Shown here piece after piece: positions 1 to 7,700 of a stretch of DNA of 32,011 nucleotides. Under the pieces are notes generated by a model. It did no database searches. It was not told the origin of the DNA and saw only the letters and a program-made list of their open reading frames with translations. The position numbers were made by a program, and so were the translations under genes. Source of the DNA: Rubrivivax sp. (GTDB lineage: Bacteria; Pseudomonadota; Gammaproteobacteria; Burkholderiales; Burkholderiaceae_C); assembly GCA_027489455.1 (NCBI GenBank), contig JAIXZR010000129.1, forward strand, positions 1 to 32,011. Direction: 5' to 3'. Every line of letters starts with the position of its first letter. Position 1 is the first letter of the stretch.

Positions 1-348
1 CTCGAGATGGTCCACGCCCAGGCTTTGCGCCAGGCGCTGGGCTTCGGCTTCCAGCAGGGCGGCGCTGGCCTCGTCATCGGCCGCCACGCCGCCGTAGACG
101 GCAAAGGCCAGGCCGGTGAGCGCGTTGCCGAACAGCCGGCTCTTCACGTGCGCCAAGGGCAGCACGCCGGTGATGCGGCCGTCTTCGGTGGCGTAGAGGT
201 AGTAGGTGTCGTGCCGGAAGACATCGCGCAGCAGGCCCTGCCAGGCCGCGCGGTGGAAGAAGGTGGCCGCCGGGCAGGCCAGGACGTAAGCATCCCAGGC
301 CGCGGCGCCGCGGGCGTCGCCAGGGGCCAGACGCTGCAGGGTGGGCAT
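1..348 (-). CDS. FemAB-like protein of the XrtA/PEP-CTERM locus, N-terminal part, cut by window edge
   Basis: This is an open reading frame I translated by hand from the ATG at 348-346; it runs off the left edge after 116 codons with no stop. The visible sequence starts MPTLQRLAPGDARGAAAWDA, followed by a 'CPAATFFHRAAWQGLLRDVF' stretch and then 'TYYLYATEDGRITGVLPLAHVKS'-type strands. This is the usual opening of FemAB/GNAT-fold acyltransferase-like proteins, in which a hydrophobic 'tffh' segment precedes the first acceptor-side strands. A FemAB-like protein directly after the DUF3473-type deacetylase is typical of exosortase-A exopolysaccharide loci. The start lies 10 bases downstream of the deacetylase stop, so it is the next gene of the same minus-strand operon. 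Its substrate is unknown; transfer of an amino acid or acyl group to a polysaccharide or peptide is a guess from the fold. Family assignment is good, function low. Confidence 0.75.
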   Translation of the reverse strand, partial: MPTLQRLAPGDARGAAAWDAYVLACPAATFFHRAAWQGLLRDVFRHDTYYLYATEDGRITGVLPLAHVKSRLFGNALTGLAFAVYGGVAADDEASAALLEAEAQRLAQSLGVDHLE

Positions 349-358
349 GGCGGGTTTC

Positions 359-1213
359 CTAGACCGCGCGGTCCAGGAAGATCTGGTCCATGCGGCCCCA
401 GCGGAAGTCGGCCAGCAGCTGGCGCAGCCGGCCTTCCATGCGCGGGATGTTCACGTAGTGGCGAAAGCGCGTCTTGGCGTCGATCCCGGGCACGCGCGGC
501 TGGCCGGCATCGATCTCCCAGGGGTGGAAGTAGAAGATCGCCGACTGCCGGTCTTCGCGGTTGACGGTGCCGATCATCCAGCGGCTCAAGGCGTAGGGCA
601 GCAGCCGGAAGTAGCCGCCGCCGCTGCTGGGCAGGTTGCGGTTCATCACGCGCAACGTCGTCACCGGCACTTCCAGCAGGCCGCTGCCGACGCTGCCCAC
701 GCGGTAGGCGAAGCGCGGCGAATCGGGCATGCCGTAGTGGTCGTGCTTGATCGGGTAGATGCTGCTGCTGTAGGTGTGGCCGCTGCGGGCCAGGGCGTCG
801 AAGGCCCAGAGGTTGCCGGTGCCGATGCTGAAGCTGGGCGCGCGGTAGCCGCGCACGGCCTGGCCGCCGATGTCTTCCAGCAGGCCCTTGGCGCGCGTGA
901 TGTCGGCCATGAAGGCGGTTTCGGAAAGATCGCTGGCGCGCTCGTGCCCGTAGCCGTGGCTGGCCAGTTCATGGCCCTCGGCGACGATGCGGCGCACCAC
1001 CTGCGGGTAGCGCTCGGCCACCCAGCCCAGGGTGAAGAAGGTGGCCTTCACCTCGCGCTCGGCCAGCAGGTCGAGGATGCGGTTGACGTTGCGTTCGACC
1101 CGGCATTCGCGCGCTTCCCATTCGTCGCGGCGGATGTAGGGCGCGAAGGCCGAGACCTGGAAATAGTCCTCGACGTCGATCGTCAGCGCGTTGGTGATCT
1201 GCGGGGCGAGCAT
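359..1213 (-). CDS. XrtA-system polysaccharide deacetylase (NodB fold with DUF3473-type tail)
   Basis: 284 residues. The NodB-type metal-dependent deacetylase motifs are all visible: TIDVEDYF at 11-18 (Asp13 as the expected base, Asp16), HELASHGYGH at 81-90 (metal-binding His81 and His86), RAPSFS at 124-129, and FYFHPWEID near 226-234 (His229 in the position of the catalytic acid). The C-terminal part after about residue 235, with 'KTRFRHYVNIPRMEGRL', matches the DUF3473-like extension of exosortase-associated deacetylases. There is no signal peptide, so it probably acts in the cytoplasm or at the inner membrane, removing N-acetyl groups from the polysaccharide or its lipid-linked unit. It starts 8 bases after the ATPase stop and ends 10 bases before the FemAB-like start, so it sits in the middle of the operon. 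Family assignment is secure; the exact sugar is unknown. Confidence 0.93.
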   Translation of the reverse strand: MLAPQITNALTIDVEDYFQVSAFAPYIRRDEWEARECRVERNVNRILDLLAEREVKATFFTLGWVAERYPQVVRRIVAEGHELASHGYGHERASDLSETAFMADITRAKGLLEDIGGQAVRGYRAPSFSIGTGNLWAFDALARSGHTYSSSIYPIKHDHYGMPDSPRFAYRVGSVGSGLLEVPVTTLRVMNRNLPSSGGGYFRLLPYALSRWMIGTVNREDRQSAIFYFHPWEIDAGQPRVPGIDAKTRFRHYVNIPRMEGRLRQLLADFRWGRMDQIFLDRAV

Positions 1214-1221
1214 GGCAGGGC

Positions 1222-2466
1222 TTACTTGGCGGGCTGCTCGGGCGGACGGAGTTCGGCACGCACGGCCACGCGTGCTTCGGGCTTGGGCTCGGCCTTGATG
1301 TCGGGCTTGGCGTCAGGCTTGGCATCGGGCTTCGCATCGCCGCGGTGTTCGCCCTTCTTCAGCGCGAACACCAGCTTCTGCAGCATGCCCAGGGTTTCCA
1401 GGTTGATGCGCTCCAGCCGCAGCAGCCCGCGCTCCAGGCGCTGCAGTTGGTCGCCGCGCTGATCACCGGCCAGCGCCGCCAGCTGGCGGGCCAGGCCGTC
1501 GGCCTCGTCGGGATCCAGGCGCAGCTTGCTCACGTCCACGTCCAGCGCCGCGCCGGCCAGGCCACCGGGCATGGTGGGCTCGCCCGCCAAGCCATGACCC
1601 GCCGCCTGCCCGTGCGCGGTCGCGGCCGCGCCCACGGGCCCGCGCTGGGGTACGGCGGCTTCCTGCTCGAATTCGGTCACCACCTCGGCCACGTCGGCAG
1701 CCGCGATGTGGGTCTTGTTGCTCAGGAAACCGGCCAGCAGCACGCGGTCGCAGACGGCGTTGATGCGCCGCGGGATGCCCTGGCTGGCGCGGTGGATGTG
1801 CTCGTAGGCGGCGGGATCGAAGCTGGGCTTGCCGGTGCTGCCGGCGCACTTCAGCCGGTGTTCGATGTAGGCGCGGGTCTCGTCGGCATCCAGCGGGCCG
1901 ATGTGGCAAGTGGCCGCCACACGTTGGCGGAACTGTTCCATCTCGGGCCGCTGCAGGATTTCGCGGAACTCCGGCTGGCCCACCAGGAAGCTCTGCAGCA
2001 GGGCCTGGTTGCCGAACTGGAAGTTGCTGAGCATGCGCAGCTCTTCCACCGCGCGCGGCGTGAGGTTCTGCGCCTCGTCCACCACCAGCAGGCAGCGCTT
2101 GCCCTTGCTGGTCTGGCTGATGAGGAAGGCTTCCAGCGTGATCAGCAGCTCGCTCTTGGGCACGTCCTTGACGCGGAAGCCGAAGGCCGCGCCCACCATG
2201 CGCAGCGTGTCCTCGGCGCCCAGCTGCGTCGTCACCAGATGGCCGGTAACGACATTGCTGCCGTTCAGGCCTTCGATCAGGCTGCGCAGCACCATCGTCT
2301 TGCCGGCGCCGATCTCGCCGGTGATGACGATGAAGCCCTCGTTGCGCGAGACGCCGTATTCCAGGTACGCCTTGGCGCGCCGGTGCTGCTTGCTGGCGAA
2401 ATAGAAGTTGGGGTCGGGGTTGAGCTGGAAAGGCTTGCTGGCCAGACCGTAGAACGCTTCGTACAT
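1222..2466 (-). CDS. XrtA/PEP-CTERM-associated AAA ATPase (ExeA/GspA-like)
   Basis: 414 residues, starting MYEAFYGLASKPFQLNPDP, the common opening of ExeA/GspA-like ATPases. Walker A is GEIGAGKT at 50-57, and Walker B is CLLVVDEAQN with Asp130-Glu131. A sensor/lid region with 'GIPRRINAVCDRVLL' lies near 230-245. The AAA core ends around residue 270. After it comes a low-complexity stretch, a coiled-coil-like segment ('LERGLLRLERINLETLGMLQ') and a charged tail with tandem Ala-Lys-Pro-Asp units. Proteins of this family in exosortase loci are thought to power or gate some step of polysaccharide export or surface assembly, but the mechanism is not established. It starts 6 bases after the barrel-protein stop and is co-transcribed with it. 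Confidence 0.9.
   Translation of the reverse strand: MYEAFYGLASKPFQLNPDPNFYFASKQHRRAKAYLEYGVSRNEGFIVITGEIGAGKTMVLRSLIEGLNGSNVVTGHLVTTQLGAEDTLRMVGAAFGFRVKDVPKSELLITLEAFLISQTSKGKRCLLVVDEAQNLTPRAVEELRMLSNFQFGNQALLQSFLVGQPEFREILQRPEMEQFRQRVAATCHIGPLDADETRAYIEHRLKCAGSTGKPSFDPAAYEHIHRASQGIPRRINAVCDRVLLAGFLSNKTHIAAADVAEVVTEFEQEAAVPQRGPVGAAATAHGQAAGHGLAGEPTMPGGLAGAALDVDVSKLRLDPDEADGLARQLAALAGDQRGDQLQRLERGLLRLERINLETLGMLQKLVFALKKGEHRGDAKPDAKPDAKPDIKAEPKPEARVAVRAELRPPEQPAK
1301..1336 (-). repeat. Three 12-bp units coding Ala-Lys-Pro-Asp in the ATPase tail
   Basis: Consecutive 12-base units on the plus strand (1301-1312, 1313-1324 and 1325-1336) share the pattern TCGGGCTTGGCG with one or two changes each. 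On the coding strand they give repeated AKPD units. Being a multiple of three, gain or loss of a unit would change tail length without a frameshift. Confidence 0.7.
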
Positions 2467-2472
2467 GCGGCC

Positions 2473-4044
2473 TCAGAAGCGCAGGTTGATGGAAGCCGTG
2501 CCGGCGACTTCCTGGTAGGAGGAACCGCCGCCATTGAAATCAGACAGGCGCAGGCTGGCGCCCCAGCCCAGGCGGTTGCTGAGCCGGCCGTTCAGGCCGG
2601 CAGTGACCGCGTCCAGGCGATTGCCGGCCAGCGCACCGAAGGCGGCCGTGGTCTGGCGCGACGCCCCCAGCGACAGCGTCGTGAGCGGGTCCAGGCGGTA
2701 CGAGGCCGTCACGTTCAGCCCGCGCTGGCGGGTGCGCTCGGGCAAGGGATTGATCGGCGTCAAGCCCAGGCCACGGTCGGTGGCGCGCACATCGCTGGCC
2801 GACCCCTGCACCGTCAGCACCAGGCGGCGCCCGTTCCAGACCGCCGAGAGATCCTGCCGGCGCTGCACCGACACCACATCGGCCAGTGCGCCCAGGCTGA
2901 TCAGTTCGTTGCCGCTGCGGCCGATCAGGCGCAGGAAATCATTCACCGCCTGCTCACGCTGCACGGGATCGGGGAAGCTGGGCGCGAACTGCTGGAAGAA
3001 CAACTGGAACAGCGTCACCGGCTGGTTGCTGAAGTTCAGGTCGCCGCCGTTGGTGGTGTCACGGCTGTCGACGTAGCGGAACACGCTGCGCGCGGTGCGG
3101 TACTCGGCCACGCCGCGGAAGCCGGTGCCGAAGAAGCGCTGGTCGGCTTCCAGCGCGACGTTGGTGCGCGGTGACGGTGTCCAGGCCACGCCAGCGCCGT
3201 AGTTGTCGTACTGGCGCTTGACGACCGATCCGAGATCGGTGCTTTCACGCCCGCCGCGCACGAAGAGCTGCCAATCGACGTCCGGGCGCAGCGTCACCGT
3301 GGCCTGCAGGCGGTCGTTGACGGTGTCGCTGCCGCGGCTGAACCGAATGTTCTGGCGTTGTGCGCTGACGTTCCAGCCCAGCATGCTGCTGCCGACGGAA
3401 GACAGGCTCAGCAGGGCGCCGGTGCTGCGCGAATTGGCACTGGGGACGTCCTTCGCGTCGGTGCTGGCCGCCGTCAGCCGCAGCTGCACGTCGGCCACCC
3501 CGGCCAGGCGGCCCTGCACATAGGGCGACACCTGCAGGCTGGCGACGCTGGTGCGGTTGGGGTTGCCGGTGATGTCGCTGCCGATGAACTGCTGGCCGTA
3601 GGCGGAAATCGGCTGAAGGCCGATGTTGGCGCGCACGTCGACGAACACATGCTGCGGCAGCAGCTCGGCCGTCAGCGCGCCGTTCAGCCGCTGGTTCAGT
3701 GCGTCCTCGCCCTGGCGGCGGCTGTAGTGCACGGCGTCCAGGTTGTAGTCCACGGCGCCCTGCAGGCGGCCGCTCCGGCTGGACCAGCGCAGCCCGGGGC
3801 TCACGCGGGTCACGAATTCGCCCTGATCACGGCCGTTCAGCGCGTTGCCATAGACGTAGGTCTCGGCCATCTCCAGCGTCGGCTGCACGCGGCCACTGCG
3901 CGCCGAAGGTGCCTCACCCTGGGCCTGGGCCTGGGCCTGCGCCCAGGCGCCAGCAGCGGCCAGCAACAGCCCGCAGCCCAGCGCTACGGCGTGCAGCCGC
4001 GGCAAGGCGCGCCCTGGCGCAGATGTGCTGCCGCGGGTGTGCAA
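2473..4044 (-). CDS. XrtA-system outer-membrane beta-barrel protein
   Basis: The longest open frame begins at 4158, but that would overlap the kinase by over 110 bases and put a low-complexity read-through of the kinase's Tyr-Gly repeat at the front. I prefer the TTG at 4044-4042: it follows the kinase TGA (4048-4046) directly, has an AAAGG ribosome-binding site six bases upstream, and begins a clean signal peptide (MHTRGS..., hydrophobic core ALGCGLLLAAAGAWAQA). This gives 523 residues. After the signal the protein is rich in alternating strands with short turns and ends 'GTASINLRF', with a C-terminal Phe as in outer-membrane barrels. It matches the outer-membrane barrel family regularly found between the tyrosine kinase and the AAA ATPase in XrtA loci. 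It may serve as a polysaccharide secretion porin (inference). Confidence 0.88.
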   Translation of the reverse strand: MHTRGSTSAPGRALPRLHAVALGCGLLLAAAGAWAQAQAQAQGEAPSARSGRVQPTLEMAETYVYGNALNGRDQGEFVTRVSPGLRWSSRSGRLQGAVDYNLDAVHYSRRQGEDALNQRLNGALTAELLPQHVFVDVRANIGLQPISAYGQQFIGSDITGNPNRTSVASLQVSPYVQGRLAGVADVQLRLTAASTDAKDVPSANSRSTGALLSLSSVGSSMLGWNVSAQRQNIRFSRGSDTVNDRLQATVTLRPDVDWQLFVRGGRESTDLGSVVKRQYDNYGAGVAWTPSPRTNVALEADQRFFGTGFRGVAEYRTARSVFRYVDSRDTTNGGDLNFSNQPVTLFQLFFQQFAPSFPDPVQREQAVNDFLRLIGRSGNELISLGALADVVSVQRRQDLSAVWNGRRLVLTVQGSASDVRATDRGLGLTPINPLPERTRQRGLNVTASYRLDPLTTLSLGASRQTTAAFGALAGNRLDAVTAGLNGRLSNRLGWGASLRLSDFNGGGSSYQEVAGTASINLRF

Positions 4045-4045
4045 G

Positions 4046-5053
4046 TCAGGCCTTTGCCGGGCTGGGCTTGGCGTCAGCGGCGGCCGAGGCGCCGTAGCCA
4101 TAACCGTAGCCGTCGCCATAACCGTAGCCATAGCCGTAGCCGTAGGTGCCGCCCGCATCGCTGCGCGCCTTGTTCAACACCATCATCTTCACCGGGCAGG
4201 ATTCAATCGCCGCCAGGGCCTGCTGCACGCTGCTCTGCAGGGTGCGGTCGGCGTGGACGACAACCACGATCTGCCCCATGTGGGTAGCCAGTACGCGGGC
4301 TTCGGTGGTCAGCAGCAGCGGCGGCGAATCGAAGATGATGATCCGGTCCGGGTAGCGTGTGGCCATGTCGTCCAGCAGCTGCTTCATCGCATCGCTGGCC
4401 AGCAGTTCCGTCGCGCGTGCATGGGGCGATCCGCTGGGCAGCACGGTGAGCTTGTCGACGTTCGTGCGCATCAGCACATCGGACATCTCGGCCTTGCCTT
4501 CCAGCAGGTCCAGCAGCCCGGGGCCGGGAGGCAGGCCCAGCACGCGCAGCACCGAGGGGCGCGCGACGTCGGCGTCGACCAGCATCACTGTGTGGTCCAG
4601 TTCGGCGGCGATGCTCATCGCCAGGTTGATCGACGTGAAACTCTTGCCCTCGCCCGGCAGGGCGCTGGTGACCATGATCAGGTTGCCGTGGGCGATGCTT
4701 GACGCCCCGCGGCCCAGCGCGTTGGTGATCAGCGGGCGCTTGAGCACCCGGTACTGGTCGGCCAGATGCGAGCGCGGCGAGTTGGGGGTGACGATCCCGG
4801 CCTTCTGCAGCACATCCAGCTTCAGCTCGACGCGACGTGACGAGAGCGGGTTGTCCACTGGCTTGGCAGCAGGGGCGGGGCTGCGCGCGGCAGCTGCACC
4901 GCGCTGGCCGCCCGTGGCTGCTGCCTCGGCAGCGGCCGCGAAGGCGGCGGCGCCAGTGGCCGCCGGTGCCGGGTCGTCGATGCCGGGCACCGCCACGCCG
5001 GCTTGGCGCAGCTGTTCCAGGCGCTGCGCGGCCTGTTCAATGAGACTGCTCAC
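4046..5053 (-). CDS. XrtA-system tyrosine autokinase (BY-kinase, CpsD/Wzc-C-like)
   Basis: 335 residues from a GTG start, with GGGGG ribosome-binding bases inside the end of the chain-length gene and only 3 bases between the genes. The first 70 residues are Ala-rich and poorly ordered. The kinase domain has Walker A ALPGEGKS at 131-138, Walker A' VMLVDAD at 156-162 and Walker B IIIFDSPP at 238-245. These are the bacterial tyrosine kinase P-loop set rather than eukaryotic kinase motifs. The C-terminus carries eight tyrosines alternating with glycine between 304 and 320, the expected autophosphorylation cluster. Partner: the adjacent Wzz-like membrane protein, which in split systems supplies the activating cytoplasmic contact. 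Role: cycles of phosphorylation control chain length and export of the polysaccharide. Confidence 0.93.
   Translation of the reverse strand: MSSLIEQAAQRLEQLRQAGVAVPGIDDPAPAATGAAAFAAAAEAAATGGQRGAAAARSPAPAAKPVDNPLSSRRVELKLDVLQKAGIVTPNSPRSHLADQYRVLKRPLITNALGRGASSIAHGNLIMVTSALPGEGKSFTSINLAMSIAAELDHTVMLVDADVARPSVLRVLGLPPGPGLLDLLEGKAEMSDVLMRTNVDKLTVLPSGSPHARATELLASDAMKQLLDDMATRYPDRIIIFDSPPLLLTTEARVLATHMGQIVVVVHADRTLQSSVQQALAAIESCPVKMMVLNKARSDAGGTYGYGYGYGYGDGYGYGYGASAAADAKPSPAKA
4092..4151 (-). repeat. Short Tyr-Gly codon repeat at the kinase 3' end
   Basis: The plus strand shows repeated hexamers of the forms CCGTAG and CCATAA/CCATAG in a near-continuous run. They encode alternating Tyr-Gly on the minus strand, broken once by Asp. 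Both Tyr codons (TAC, TAT) and several Gly codons are used, so the DNA repeat is imperfect. Confidence 0.75.
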
Positions 5054-5056
5054 CTT

Positions 5057-6631
5057 TCAACCCCCGTAGCGGTTCAACAGAACCATCGCGATCAAGCCGG
5101 CGACGAACAGCCCGATCAGGCCGCCCGATGCCGAGACGAAGCGGATCAGGCCCAGCCGCTCGGCACGCCGGTCGGCGTCGGTGGCCAGCATCGACACCAC
5201 GCCCAGCAAAGGCATGCCGGTCTTGGCGCGCAGCACGTCGGCATCACCGAAGGTCGGGCGCAGCTGGGCCGCCGCAAAGGCGAAGAACAGCCCCGAGCCC
5301 AGCGCCGCCACCAGGGCCAGCGGCAGCAGCAGCAGGCGGTTGGGCGAGACGGGCTGCGGCGAAACGCGCGGCGGGTCGATCAGGCGGAACTCGGCCACGC
5401 CTGAAGCCACGTCGAGTTCACCGGACATCACGGCCGATTGCCGGCGCGCCACCAAGTCTTCGTAGCTGCGCTTGATGATCGCGTAGTCGCGGTTGAGCTG
5501 GGCGGCCTCGGCTTCGATCTGCGGCGCGGTGCGCATCGAATCGCGCAGCTGGGCGTAGCGCTGGCCGAACTCGGCCGCGCGTGCCTTCATTGCCGCCACC
5601 TGCACCTCGGAAGTGGCCAGCATGCGGCCGAGCTCCTGCACGGCCGGGGCTTCGTCAGGGTTGACGGCACCCGTGGAGCGGTTGGCTGCGGCCTTGCGCT
5701 GCAGTTCGGCCACTTCGCGACGGCGCTGGTCTTCCAGCTCGTTGATGATGCGGCGCGCGCCGACCACATCCGGATGGACTTCGGTGTAGCGCTGAAGCAG
5801 GCTGTCGAGATTGCGGCGCTGGGCATCGATGCGCGCATCGATCTCGGGGGTGCTCACCGCGGGCCCGGCCCGGCCCGGGCCACCGGCCGCGCCGCCCTGC
5901 CCGCGGGCTTCGGCCAGCTGGCGCTTGGCGGCATCGCGCGACTGCTCCGCTTCGCGCAGCTGCAGGCGGGCGCTTTCGTACTGGGTGGCGACTTCCTGCA
6001 ACCGGGTGGCCACATCGCGGCCGTCGGCGCCCTGGCGGTCGATATTGCGCAGGCGGAAGTCCTTCAGCCGCGCCTCGGCTTCTTCGAGCTTGGTCTCGTA
6101 GCTCTTGATCTGCTCGGCCAGGAAGGTCTTGGCCGAGTCGGTGTCCTTGCGGCTGGCACCCAGGCCGGATTCGACGAAGATCGACACCATCGACTGGACC
6201 ACGCGCTTGGCGCGGTCCTGCTCGGTGTCGCGGTAGGTCATGGTGTAGAGGTTCGCGCTGCCCGTGGTGCGGATCTCGATCGTCTGCATCAGCTTCTCGA
6301 CCAGCTTTTCCTGCTCGTTGGCGCTCTGGTTCTTCAGGTCCAGGTCGGCCATGCGGATCAGCTTCTCGATGTTGGGCCGGCTCACCAGCGTGCGGCTGAG
6401 CATGCCGATCTGCTGCTGCACGTTGGGCTGCACGGCCAGGCCGCTCATCAGCGGCTTGAGGATCGAATCCGTATCCACGTAGATGCGGGCTGCCGCTTCG
6501 TACTGGTTCGGAATCTTCCAGACGATGACGACGCCGACGGCGGCGATGACCCACGCGATGATCAGCGCGGGCCACCGGAAGCTCCACATGCCACGGGCAG
6601 TGGCCAGCAATTGGTGGACGATTTCTTGCAT
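5057..6631 (-). CDS. XrtA-system polysaccharide chain-length determinant (Wzz/PCP family)
   Basis: 524 residues. There is a first membrane helix at about 20-40 (WPALIIAWVIAAVGVVIVWK), then the conserved 'PNQYEAAARIYVDTDSILKP' entry to the periplasmic domain. A long charged helical region with coiled-coil character runs from about 160 to 400. A hydrophobic helix follows the 'VSPQPVSPNRLLLLPLAL' Pro-rich segment, and a last membrane helix reaches the C-terminus. This is the polysaccharide co-polymerase layout. The large size and two C-terminal hydrophobic segments match the PEP-CTERM-locus subfamily. The kinase domain is not fused but encoded by the next gene 3 bases away, so the two form a split Wzc-like pair. 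It sets polymer length and links inner-membrane synthesis to the Wza-like exporter. Confidence 0.93.
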   Translation of the reverse strand: MQEIVHQLLATARGMWSFRWPALIIAWVIAAVGVVIVWKIPNQYEAAARIYVDTDSILKPLMSGLAVQPNVQQQIGMLSRTLVSRPNIEKLIRMADLDLKNQSANEQEKLVEKLMQTIEIRTTGSANLYTMTYRDTEQDRAKRVVQSMVSIFVESGLGASRKDTDSAKTFLAEQIKSYETKLEEAEARLKDFRLRNIDRQGADGRDVATRLQEVATQYESARLQLREAEQSRDAAKRQLAEARGQGGAAGGPGRAGPAVSTPEIDARIDAQRRNLDSLLQRYTEVHPDVVGARRIINELEDQRRREVAELQRKAAANRSTGAVNPDEAPAVQELGRMLATSEVQVAAMKARAAEFGQRYAQLRDSMRTAPQIEAEAAQLNRDYAIIKRSYEDLVARRQSAVMSGELDVASGVAEFRLIDPPRVSPQPVSPNRLLLLPLALVAALGSGLFFAFAAAQLRPTFGDADVLRAKTGMPLLGVVSMLATDADRRAERLGLIRFVSASGGLIGLFVAGLIAMVLLNRYGG

Positions 6632-6712
6632 GTTGCAGCGTCAAGCCTCAGCGGTCCCCGCCAGCGGCGGTGGGGCGCACGCGACGGCCGCGACGGCCGT
6701 GCGATGCGGCGG

Positions 6713-7342
6713 TCAGAAGAAGCCTTGCGGGATGATGAGGATGTCGCCCGGGCGCATTTCGACGTTGGCCGACACGTCGCCGCGCTTGATCAAGTCCTTC
6801 AGGCGCACTGCGTACTGCTTGTTGCCTTCGCTGCTGCGCAGGATGGTGGCGCCGTTGCCGTCGGCAAAGTCGGTCAGGCCACCGACCGCGATCATCACGT
6901 CCAGCAGCGTCATCTTCTGCTTGTAGGGCAGGAACTGCGGCTTGGCGGCCTCGCCGACGACGCGGATCTGCTCGCTGTAGGGGCCGACGAAGTTCGTCAC
7001 GATCACGGTCACCACCGGGTCGCGGACGAAGGTCGACAGCTTCTTCTCGATGTCGCGCGCAACTTCCGTCGACGTCTTGCCCTGCACGACGAGCTCATCC
7101 ACCAGCGGTGCCGACAGCTTGCCGTCGGGCCGCACCGGTACTGACAAGGACAGCTCGGGGTTACGCCAGACGATGATGTTCAGGTTGTCGCCGGCACCGA
7201 TGAGGTAGTTGTAGTCAGGCGCTGCTGCCGTGGCCGGGGCCGCAGGCAGGCTGGGATTCATCGTGCCGCAAGCGGCAAGCGCTGCGGTGGCCGCGAAGAT
7301 GCCCAGACGCCGAAGGACAGACAGGAATGCAGACAGTCTCAT
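6713..7342 (-). CDS. XrtA-system polysaccharide export lipoprotein (Wza-like, short form)
   Basis: An in-frame start exists at 7438, but the ATG at 7342-7340 is preferred. It has an AAGG ribosome-binding site and begins a standard lipoprotein signal, MRLSAFLSVLRRLGIF, ending in the lipobox LAAC. The product is 209 residues. After the lipidated Cys comes the poly_export domain ('YLIGAGDNLNIIVWRNPELS', 'VRPDGKLSAPLVDEL') and then a SLBB-like domain ('IRVVGEAAKPQFLPYKQKMTLLD', split here by function only). It ends 'MRPGDILIIPQGFF'. It would form the periplasmic/outer-membrane export ring but lacks the long C-terminal helix of E. coli Wza; the neighbouring barrel protein may supply the outer-membrane passage. 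It is the first gene of the minus-strand operon, 81 bases before the chain-length gene. Confidence 0.93.
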   Translation of the reverse strand: MRLSAFLSVLRRLGIFAATAALAACGTMNPSLPAAPATAAAPDYNYLIGAGDNLNIIVWRNPELSLSVPVRPDGKLSAPLVDELVVQGKTSTEVARDIEKKLSTFVRDPVVTVIVTNFVGPYSEQIRVVGEAAKPQFLPYKQKMTLLDVMIAVGGLTDFADGNGATILRSSEGNKQYAVRLKDLIKRGDVSANVEMRPGDILIIPQGFF

Positions 7343-7425
7343 GACCAACCTTAGATTTGCGGTGGAACGCGTGGTGCGCACGGGCGGCGCAGCGGGCCAG
7401 CGGCCCGGATCAACCCGGGGGCCAA

Positions 7426-7443
7426 GCCCCTTGGCCAAGGGGC
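7426..7443. promoter_or_regulatory. 18-bp perfect palindrome in the leader of the export operon
   Basis: GCCCCTTGGCCAAGGGGC is identical to its reverse complement. It lies 84 bases upstream of the export lipoprotein ATG. It could be a dimeric regulator's site or a hairpin with no real loop; the lack of a loop favours protein binding at the DNA level. No known operator is recognised. On the minus strand it overlaps a sigma-54-like box (7449-7434) with a faulty -12 element. Confidence 0.5.
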
Positions 7444-7684
7444 GAGCCAGTGGCCCGGCGCGTGCTTGACCGTACCGGGGAAACGTTAACCGGATGATGT
7501 CACAGCAACAAGCCGCGGCTCGAGGGGGGTTGGGCGGCCGCGGAGGACATGCGCACTTTTTTCACGACCACACCCCCCATTCACGGGCTCGGGCCCGGCC
7601 AGCGCTGTCGGGCCGCTTGACACCCCTGCGTCGGGCCGGTCGCAGATGTGCTGCAAGGCCTTGATCGACAACACTTTTTCAGTC

Positions 7685-7700
7685 TGGCATGGTGAGTGCT
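7685..7700 (+). promoter_or_regulatory. Candidate sigma-54 (-24/-12) promoter for the kinase cassette
   Basis: TGGCATGGTGAGTGCT matches the sigma-54 consensus TGGCACGNNNNTTGCW at 10 of 12 fixed positions. The essential GG and GC are present with the required 10-base spacing. It points towards the cassette starting at 7888, leaving a leader of about 175 bases. It fits the presence of a GAFTGA-type activator gene (15008) in the same locus. It was found by eye, without a genome background score. Confidence 0.5.

Noticed and set aside
341-3174. Plus-strand open frames opposite the deacetylase, ATPase and barrel genes
   Set aside because: The minus-strand frames have catalytic motifs and tight operon spacing; the plus-strand frames do not.
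2473-4158. The barrel protein starting at 4158
   Set aside because: That start would read the kinase's Tyr-Gly repeat in another frame as an N-terminus and place the signal peptide 60 residues in. The TTG at 4044 has a good ribosome-binding site and a normal signal.
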